From the NCBI GenBank assembly GCA_020002185.1, contig CM034534.1, forward strand, positions 66,711,152 to 66,775,151: DNA of 64,000 nt, given 5' to 3'. Made by a program: the position numbers and the translations under genes. The stretch is from Paraescarpia echinospica (Eukaryota > Annelida > Polychaeta > Sabellida > Siboglinidae). Shown piece by piece: positions 56,728 through 64,000 of this stretch (position 1 is the first letter of the stretch; each line of letters opens with the position of its first letter). The notes under the pieces are model-generated. The model was not told the origin of the DNA. It was given only the letters and a program-made list of their open reading frames with translations, and ran no database searches.

Positions 56728-57574
56728 TATGATGGCCGAGAAGGGCCATCGCGTTTTTGTGTAGCAACCTGCAGCGCCATGGAGCGATGACGCGATGCGC
56801 GATGCGATGGGCGATGCGATGAGCGATGCGCGATGCGATGGGCGTTGCGATGGACGATGCGCGATGCGATGTACAATCACATAATCTTTTGTGCACAATA
56901 ACTACATGTGTAACCGTATACGTACAGTCAGCATCATCAGCCATCATCACATGTTCTGAACACAAAAAGGAATGCGTTTAATAAAATACAAATGGCTGCC
57001 AAAGTCTCGTTTTCGACGTACGCATGCTCATTGCGGCACCTTTATAATGTATACCATCGCATCGCGCATCGCATCGCGCATCGCATCGCGCATCGCATCG
57101 CGCATCGCATCGCGTATCGCATCGCGCATCGCATCGCGCATCGCATCGCGTATCGCATCGCGCATCGCATCGCGCATCGCATCGCGCATCGCATCGCGCA
57201 TCGTATCGCATCGCGCATCGCGTATCGCATCGCGCATCGCATCGCGCATCGCGTATCGCATCGCGCATCGCATCGCGTATCGCATCGCGCATCGCGTATC
57301 GCATCGCGCATCGCATCGCGCATCGCGCATCGCATCGCGCATCGCATCGCCCATCGCATCGCCCATCGCATCGCGCATCGTCCATCGCATCGCGCATCGC
57401 ATCGCGCATCGCATCGCGCATCGCATCGCGCATCGCATCGCGCATCGTCCATCGCATCGCCCATCGCATCGCGCATCGCTCATCGCATCGCCCATCGCAT
57501 CGCGCATCGCGTCATCGCTCCATGGCGCTGCAGGTTGCCACACAAAAACGCGATGGCCCTTCTCGGCCATCATA
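56728..57574. mobile_element. Fold-back structure with CATCGCATCGCG repeats
   Basis: Inverted arms of about 145 bp (56728-56872 and 57430-57574, sum 114302) differ at only a few positions. Each arm has unique outer text (GATGGCCGAGAAGGGCCATC, with CGATGGCCCTTCTCGGCCAT opposite, and a CTGCAGCGCCATGGAGCGAT block) and inner GCGATGCG-type units. The right arm continues into about 380 bp of CATCGCATCGCG-type tandem repeats. The centre (56873-57050) is unique. The design resembles fold-back transposons, whose inverted termini contain short tandem repeats. No transposase present. The Ile-Ala-Ser-Arg frames are artefacts. Confidence 0.75.
57055..57520. repeat. (CATCGCATCGCG)n minisatellite
   Basis: Core array of CATCGCATCGCG and shortened CATCGCG or CATCGTAT variants. 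It forms open frames in several phases on both strands. Confidence 0.95.
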
Positions 57575-57730
57575 TATACGCAATATACAACTTATTTATT
57601 GATGTTCTGTTGTGTTTCACCCATAGATGACTAGTATGCAGAGAAGTTCAGAATGCGCGGAAAAGCAACGTTTTCACTCCTTCAATATACTTATTAAATT
57701 TACGGAGTATTGTATTACCCTGAGGACACA

Positions 57731-57876
<146 letters not shown>

Positions 57877-60285
57877 GCGTCAATGCCAGAGTGTTATACC
57901 TGGCTATCATCAGGCACTATCTTCTTGTATGACTGTGCAAACAAGACATAATCTACTCTATGCGACCTATATATGTATGAATGTTTTCTGTTTTTCTTTT
58001 TTCTTTTTTACACACTTTTTCTTTTTTTTCTTTTTGAAATGTTCATTTACACATTTCTACTTCTCTCAGTTATGATAAGTTTAAAATGCACTAATGGGGA
58101 GCATGCGGCATCTCCTTTAAATGTATTATTCAGACGCATGCGTTATATATATGATTTTGCCAAAATGTGTCTTATGTTAACAGTAAAATTAGTCTTGTCA
58201 TGCTGTTTAATTTTTATTAATTTGACAAGCAATATATTGTTTTAAATATGATCAATACTGAACGTTTGCTAGGAAGTTGCGGTGGTATAGAAAATAATTC
58301 TTTAAATAAGATTTTTAAAATAGATACAAATGATGTAGATGGTGAATTAAATCTAATTCAAAAAAATAAACAGGACAAATTTACAATACTAAGTCTAAAC
58401 TGTCAATGTCTAAACGCAAAAATTGATGAAATTGTTATTAAGCTAGACATACTTAGAAACAATAATTGTAAAATCAACGCTTTTTGTTTACAAGAAACGT
58501 GGCTTAAGGATGATTCTGATACCTCCTTATTACAAATTGATGGATACAATTTAATATCACAAGGCAGAATATGTAGTGGTCACGCTGGCCTAGCAATATA
58601 TCTTGATAAAAATTACAACTATAAATTGTTAGATATTTATACAAAGTCAAACATATGGGAAGGACAATTTATTGAAATAACATCAAACACCGTCAAGAAA
58701 AAAAATCATCATTAGAAATATATACCGACCTCCTAGAGATGTCATTGAGAATTACCAAACATTCATAGAAAAATTATGGCCTAAATTAGATGATCTGCAA
58801 AACCTAACTGGTGACGTAATACTAGCCGGAGATTATAATATTGATCTATTGAAAATAAAAGAAAAAACATAATATGTGAATATTTTGATACAATCACAGC
58901 ACATGGTTTCTTTCCTAAAATTATTTTACCAACACGTTTTTCAAATACTAACTGCACGCTTATTGATAATTTTCAATGCAAACTCTCAAAAAGTCTTTTT
59001 AAATTAACAGCCGGCATTTTAATCAGCAGCATTTCTGATCACTTTCCGTATTTCATATGCCTTGATTGCAATGCAACTGTTACAAATGTCCCTAAATTTA
59101 TTAGAATTAGACAACAAAATACTGACAGCCTTGAACATTATAAAATAGAATTGATGCGTTCAAATAATTATAATAAACTAAATAAGGATAGAGATACTAA
59201 TCCCAACGACAATTACAACCTCCTTGATGTAACTATTACTACTGCTATGAATAAATTCTTACCTACTAAAATCATTAAATATAATAAACATAAACACAAA
59301 AAGTTATGTTGGATTACACAAGGTATCATTAGATCTATAAAATTTAGAGATAAATTGTATTCAAAACTTAAACATACTCATATAGGTACAGCAGAATATG
59401 TTTCACTCAATACATTTTTTCATACATATAATAACATTCTTAAAAGAAATATTAGATTAGCCAAAAAAGCATATTATCAATCCAGTTTTGAAAGAAATAA
59501 GCACGATATTAAAAAACGTGGTCTATGATTAAAGAAATTATTCAAAAAAAAGACAGGGAAAGAAACATTTCCTGATTTCTTTTAAATTGATGGGAAAAAA
59601 GTAACTGACAAGACTATTATTTCAAATAAATTTAATTCATTTTTCATCAATATTGGTTCTACACTTGCATCAGAAATAACCAATACTGGAGATAACTCTT
59701 ACAAAGACTATTTAACAGAGAGACGTATACAGACTACCAACTTTAAGCCAATAGACAATAGTACATCGATTAGCATAATTGATAGCTTACATCCAAAATC
59801 TAGCTGTGGCAAAGATGGTCTATCAACCAAACTATTAAAGCTAATAAAAATGAAATAAGTGAAGCAGTCACTCTAATCATTAACCAACCAATAACTACTG
59901 GCATATTTCCAGATATATTAAAAATTGCTAAAGTTATTCCACTTTTTAAAAATGGTGATGAGACAATCTTTGATAATTATCGTCCAATTTCTATCTTACC
60001 AGCTGTTTCCAAGATATTTGAAAGATTTATGTTTAATCAAATACACGAACATTTCAATTCCAATAACTTATATTGTGAGAATCAATACGGGTTTAGGGAA
60101 AACCATTCTACGGAACTTGCCACTCTAGAAATAATAGACAGAGTTGTCCAACAACTTGACCAATCAGCAACCCTAATAAACATATACCTAGACCTCTCTA
60201 AAGCCTTTGACACAATTGATCATAACATATTATTACAAAAACTAAATTATTATGGAATAAATGGTGCAGCACTAGAGGGGACGTT
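57877..60285 (+). pseudogene. LINE E copy 2: endonuclease and RT N-terminal half
   Basis: The inter-ORF region (57877-58247) is followed by ORF2 from ATG 58248. The 155-codon frame holds the endonuclease start (FTILSLNCQCLNAKIDEIVI, CLQETW, GYNLISQGRICSGHAGLAIY). After frameshifts, GDYNIDLL and ISDHF follow, then the linker (59151-59528). RT blocks come next: SLHPKSSCGKDGLSTKLLKL, AKVIPLFKNGDETIFDNYRP and ISILPAVSKIFERF. The frame 60029-60295 ends NQYGFRENHSTELATLEIID and IYLDLSKAFDTIDHNILLQK (motif A). The copy ends abruptly near 60285, before motif C. It is 5' and 3' truncated, yet very close to copy 1 in sequence. Confidence 0.9.
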
Positions 60286-60322
60286 CTACCACTAAGCTCA
60301 CCTCCCACTCGGGTTTAACCGT
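60283..60322 (-). other. tRNA-like (box A) scrap
   Basis: Minus strand reads GGGAGGTGAGCTTAGTGGTAG, shown here to 21 only in parts: GGGAGGTGAGCTTAG then TGGTAGAACG. It resembles the 5' half of a tRNA or the head of a SINE and sits exactly where LINE E copy 2 breaks off. No box B found. Confidence 0.3.
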
Positions 60323-61340
60323 AGTCATTCCCGGTTACAGTTTTATAAATATGGCAGGCTGCAGATGCAGATGGGTCGTTTCATTAATGTTATTTTTTAA
60401 ATCCTTTTATTATTTATTTTATTTTTTCCCGATCTCCATGTCGCCTGTTGACAATAAAAATTACTTTCAGTTAATATTTTGCAACCAGTTCAGCTTGTTT
60501 TAGTATATCTGCTAAAGACATGTAACAATGTCATGGTAATTTTCATCATGGATTCGAATCCCAAACGACGAAAATTAATTAATGTGTGCAGTCTTTTATT
60601 CAAGATGCATTTTTTTACATAACAAACTGTATTATATTCGTAGTAATTTCATTCCGTGATTAAACAATAATGTACTTACGTGTTTCAAATCAGATCGATA
60701 TATAAATGGGGTAAAAAGCAGATTATATATGTCACCAAAATTGAAATTGTCATGTGTGTATTCCAAAGTATCCGTCCCACCCCATCGATGCTTCACGCAT
60801 CGTTTCGCGCATCATTTCACGACTTCATCACTTCACCTGTAATAGACAACACAAATTATTAATTTGATTAATTCACATATAACATATCAGGTCCGTATGT
60901 TGGATACTCATATGGTATAAACACCCCGCCCCCTCCCTACCATTGAGGCAATAGAACTACGCTTGAATAAACTACAGTAGTTTTTTAATGTATAATTTTT
61001 TATTTTAGCCAGAATGTGGTGGAATTGGCGAGTGTCAACGGTTTGAGGTGGAAGAACGCACCCCAAAATAGATACGTGTTGGGTTTTCTATTTTTAAGAT
61101 TAGGAGAAAATCAGCAGAAACCAACCATGCGCGTGCGTGCATGTACGTGCGTGGGTGCATACGTGCGTGCGGCATGTGTGTGCAATTTTACATAGGCCTA
61201 CTTACTTACTGATGATAGTGTTGACATTAATATGGCGGCTTACATTACAGAGACAATTTCCGGCTAGCCTCTTCGTGTGAATTTCTCCGGTCTAATTATG
61301 AACGCCCGATTCTGAAGTCTCCCACCAATGTGCGGATACC
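60323..61340. other. Unassigned stretch
   Basis: No gene recognised. A short GCGTGC-rich patch lies at 61128-61190. Confidence 0.45.
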
Positions 61341-61344
61341 AGCC

Positions 61345-61366
61345 GGTTCCGTGGTGTAAGGTAGTA
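61345..61366 (+). pseudogene. tRNA-Gln 5' scrap
   Basis: GGTTCCGTGGTGTAAGG then unrelated text; only the acceptor and D-arm start remain. Confidence 0.6.
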
Positions 61367-61439
61367 AGTTCGCTAGGTAGTCTCGTTACCTCGCCACGTT
61401 GGTAGACGTGCGCATTTGTTACATTGCTGCTAGTGAAGC

Positions 61440-61700
61440 ACGTGACACTCGAACGACGTTTTTGCACATTAATAACTCCGCGATCAGACGTTGACGAAAT
61501 AATAAGATGACAACTGGCAACTGATGCTGTGTCACTGTTTGCAACGTTTTGTAGGTATGGTTCCGTGGTGTAACGGTTAGCACTCAGGAAGTGTTGGTGT
61601 TACTCGTCTTGTTGAATCGGCCGGTATTTCGGTGTTTGTAGACACTGAAAAGAAGCTACCATGGTTTATATACGACGATAAGGAATGGCATACATGGACA
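61440..61700 (+). repeat. tRNA-Gln repeat block, diverged copy
   Basis: The 5' flank (CATTAATAACTC, a GACG...AATAATAAGATGA stretch) and 3' flank (TTTCGGTGTTTGTAGACACT, GATAAGGAATGG) are diverged versions of subfamily 2. A frame at 61632-61895 (PWFIYDDKEWHTWTVVAVAN) lies over the 3' flank and has no family match. Confidence 0.6.
61559..61588 (+). pseudogene. tRNA-Gln 5' half scrap
   Basis: GGTTCCGTGGTGTAACGG and TTAGCACTCAGGA, then broken off before the anticodon. Confidence 0.75.
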
Positions 61701-61899
61701 GTTGTGGCAGTTGCAAATCGGAAAAGTACCGACGTTCTTGGAAATGGCTTCAGTGGCAGGCCATCGTGCAGGTTATTTGTGTATAAAAACGCTGACTGCG
61801 GGGACAGTGTGGTCGTATCTCCTTTTTTGACCCATTTGCATCTGATGTACCAATTAGCCATGCATTTAATAATAAACAAATGTAGTTATTTATAGTTAT

Positions 61900-62555
61900 T
61901 GACTTCCATTTTGTGACATGCCTTTGCACGTATCATAAAAACATGGACACAATGTGTTGACATTAATATTGTGGAGTGAGCTACTGTGACAATGCGTTCG
62001 CTTTACCGGGAAATATTGGCTTTTGTACGCTTGCACGTAATGCTGGGCGTGCACTAATAACACTTTTGTTGCGAGTTGTGTGTTTGATCGACTAAAAGCT
62101 GATTAGTCGTGCAATGCACGATGGCTCGCAATTCGACAAAACTCAAGTCGCATGTTGATTTGACCAGTCAAATAGTGGTTGAACCGATTAAACATTCGAA
62201 AATTTTATCCAGCAACAAAAGACAGATATATATATATATTGTTTTCTGCCCCCTCCCAGTAATAGGCAGCGCAGCGGCGAAAAATGTTCAACAGTGAAAC
62301 AGTTTGTTGTGGTGCTGAAGCTCCGTTAGTCCCCCACCCCACCAATATCAATTTCGTTCCCGCGTCACTGGCTGTAGTGCACAGGCAACAGTCTGTCTAA
62401 AGACTCTTAGTTTTAATATCTTAATTTCTACCTTGGATAAAACTACATAAACCATGGCGCCGTGCAAATGGCAAATAAAGGCTAGTCGACCCCTGGCATA
62501 TTAAAAGTGCGATAATTCGGTAGAGTTTGCAAAGTTGGGGTGTGAGAATTCATGG
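61900..62555. other. Unassigned stretch
   Basis: No feature recognised apart from a short (TA)n near 62226. Confidence 0.45.
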
Positions 62556-62559
62556 AAGG

Positions 62560-62890
62560 AGGTGCAGACGTAGGGTTTTCACTTTGAGTGTCGAGGTTGT
62601 AAGAGGCTGGGGCGCTTACTGGCGAAAATAGACGAACTGAAGAAGTTGATTGTGATGATGACAGGAAAGAGCGATTTGGACAAAGTCCACCCAGATGGTG
62701 AGACTAGAGAGATCAGTGAGAACAGAGACAAGGAGGCTGGTAGTAAGGAGAGATAATCCAAGGAGACTGTTGAAGGGGGAAGACAGCATTGACAGGATGG
62801 AAGGAGTCAGAAGGAAAAGGGACAAAGAAGAAGGTGACCTGAGGGAAAATGACAAGGGCGGGGGGCAGTTGCACCTTGGAATATCTCGGG
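62560..62890. other. Purine-rich (G/A) stretch
   Basis: The plus strand is strongly G and A rich (e.g. AAGGAGTCAGAAGGAAAAGG). Frames on both strands are open but have no recognisable domain. Confidence 0.5.
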
Positions 62891-63090
62891 GGGGCAGACA
62901 TATGGTTCTGCCCCACCCATTAAATGTGAGTGTAAATGTTTCTTTTTGTGGCGAGCGTCAATGGCGGCAAGAAATGTAAATTTTATGAGACGATCAATGT
63001 GTATTTTTGGTCGACTTGTGCAACTGAAGGGCAGACATATGGTTAATTCAATTGAAATGTCTAGTGGAACAGTTTTTGTTCAACTACCTT

Positions 63091-63289
63091 AATAACCAGG
63101 AAATTAGCACATTTGTCTACTATTAATTCCATCCTATTTTCGATGTACCCGTATCTACTAAAACATTGAGCATTGGGATATCTTACAAATCAGACGTGGA
63201 GCTCGTTTACTAATAATATAATTCTAAATGTCAAATCAAAGTTTTTTGTTAAATTATCTTAATAATCTGGGCTCTATTGAAGGATAGCT
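63091..63289 (+). repeat. Dispersed repeat R5, copy 2
   Basis: Direct copy of 47931-48135. It is fused without a gap to a truncated tRNA-Gln block at 63291. Confidence 0.82.
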
Positions 63290-63290
63290 A

Positions 63291-63353
63291 GTGGAACGGT
63301 TAGCACTCTGGACTCTGAATCCTGCGATCCGAGTTCAAATCTCGGCGGAACCT
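63291..63353 (+). pseudogene. tRNA-Gln (CTG) pseudogene, 5' truncated
   Basis: From the D arm (GGAACGGTTAGCACTC) to CGGAACCT. The anticodon is CTG, but the 5' acceptor strand is replaced by R5 sequence. Confidence 0.85.
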
Positions 63354-63880
63354 ATTATTGTTCACCTTTCATTATTTGAGTACTGTCTATGCCAGCAAAT
63401 GTGCGTGACTATTGTGGATAATTTCGATACTGCGTCAACTGTACATTTTCAATTGATCATACTTATGTTACTGGAACTAACATAGGTAATTACTTCTGTT
63501 AAGACTATGCATTTCTGTTTACACTGAAAGGCAGTTTGAAGCGTACATAGCTCAAAAGGCCAAGTCGTACCTTTCCGAAAGTTTTCGTCCCGCCCCTATT
63601 TGCTAACTCTTGTAATTACGTAACTTTCATGGTCAGAATTAGCATTGTGAGTCTAGATATTAGCCACACCCTGCGTGTCTTGTACCGAGTTACGAAAGTC
63701 TACGCCAAACGATCTCGTTCGTTCGCTTGCCGCTAGCATCTACGCAACGTGCTTTGTGTGTACTAAAACGATTTTCGAACAAATTTTGTTATCATGATTA
63801 TGTTTAATTGTGTATTTTTTTAACATAGTGTCATCTAAGCCCTGATTAGAATTTAGAGTTCCGCGTTGCGTACACACGCG
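63353..63880 (+). repeat. tRNA-Gln-bearing repeat block, subfamily 1, copy 3
   Basis: Collinear with 44771-45150 (to about 63720), then with 50345-50440. It ends in CGCA/GA/CA microsatellites. Confidence 0.82.
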
Positions 63881-63969
63881 CACGCACGAACGCACGCACG
63901 CATGAACCACACACACACGCACAACCACAGAGAGAGAGAGAGAGAGACACACACACACACACACACGCA

Positions 63970-64000
<31 letters not shown>
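63880..64000. repeat. CGCA, GA and CA microsatellites
   Basis: CGCA-type units, about 18 bp of GA, then CA and CGCA to the window end. Confidence 0.95.

Noticed and set aside
57055..57520. CRISPR-like array
   Set aside because: Units are contiguous with no unique spacers, and the genome is eukaryotic.
57028..57573. Long Arg/Asp/Ala and Ile/Ala/Ser/Arg frames around 57 kb
   Set aside because: Artefacts of the CATCGCATCGCG array, open in several phases on both strands.
61632..61895. 87-codon frame with PWFIYDDKEWHTWTV
   Set aside because: Overlies the 3' flank of a tRNA-Gln repeat block that is non-coding in sister copies; no recognised family.
62695..62979. Arg/Glu/Asp-rich frame near 62.8 kb
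   Set aside because: Follows from purine-rich DNA; no domain or splice context.

Overview
This window looks like intergenic or intronic DNA from an animal nuclear genome, most likely a marine invertebrate; I cannot name the species. Reasons: many decayed non-LTR retrotransposons of the CR1/Rex1/L2/jockey type, a Ty3/gypsy integrase remnant, tRNA-derived SINEs, tRNA-Gln sequences, long CA, GA, TA and CATA microsatellites, minisatellites, and no bacterial-type operon. I found no convincing intact host protein-coding gene. Almost every long reading frame is either a retrotransposon piece or an open frame made by a simple repeat. I use private labels: LINE A to G, R1 to R5 for dispersed repeats, and P1 and P2 for the large palindromes.

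Layout. 1-5 kb: a LINE A scrap, an 8-bp minisatellite and two direct copies of R1, separated by long CT/CA and CATA arrays and a CR1-like reverse transcriptase (RT) scrap. 5.5-8.2 kb: LINE A on the minus strand, endonuclease plus RT, broken by frameshifts. 9.3-9.7 kb: 27-bp tandem repeats. 11.3 kb: SINE remnant. 12.9-13.6 kb: a divergent outside copy of R3, which also lies in P2. 13.7-14.3 kb: duplicated unit with paired CRE-like sites.

15.3-26.4 kb is the most striking part. Two near-perfect palindromes stand back to back. P1 has arms of about 1.23 kb and a 787-bp spacer holding LINE G RT. P2 has arms of about 3.84 kb and a 148-bp spacer. They share only 3 bp at their junction. LINE B RT crosses the right outer edge of P2, so P2 is unlikely to be a simple transposon insertion.

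27-34 kb holds a composite CG/CA/TA/TG array, a Rex1-like LINE tail, a hairpin, two interleaved inverted repeats, and arrays of 12-bp and 8-bp units. 34.6-44.5 kb holds LINE C, a second LINE B, a Rex1-like LINE split by about 1.1 kb, an endonuclease scrap, and LINE D, which is close to intact. 44.5-64 kb is dominated by dispersed blocks carrying tRNA-Gln sequences, of which one (45806-45877) looks potentially functional. It also has a gypsy integrase end, a THAP-like fragment, LINE E (ORF1 interrupted by a SINE, then ORF2 running into a 1,000-N gap), a second LINE E copy, and an 847-bp fold-back structure built on CATCGCATCGCG-type repeats.

Nothing here forms a pathway. The elements interact only as mobile parasites and substrates: SINEs and half-LINEs carry tails like those of the LINEs that could mobilise them, and arrays and palindromes mark repeated rearrangement. 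Identities and homologies were judged by eye, so boundaries are good to about 10-30 bp unless a junction is given exactly.
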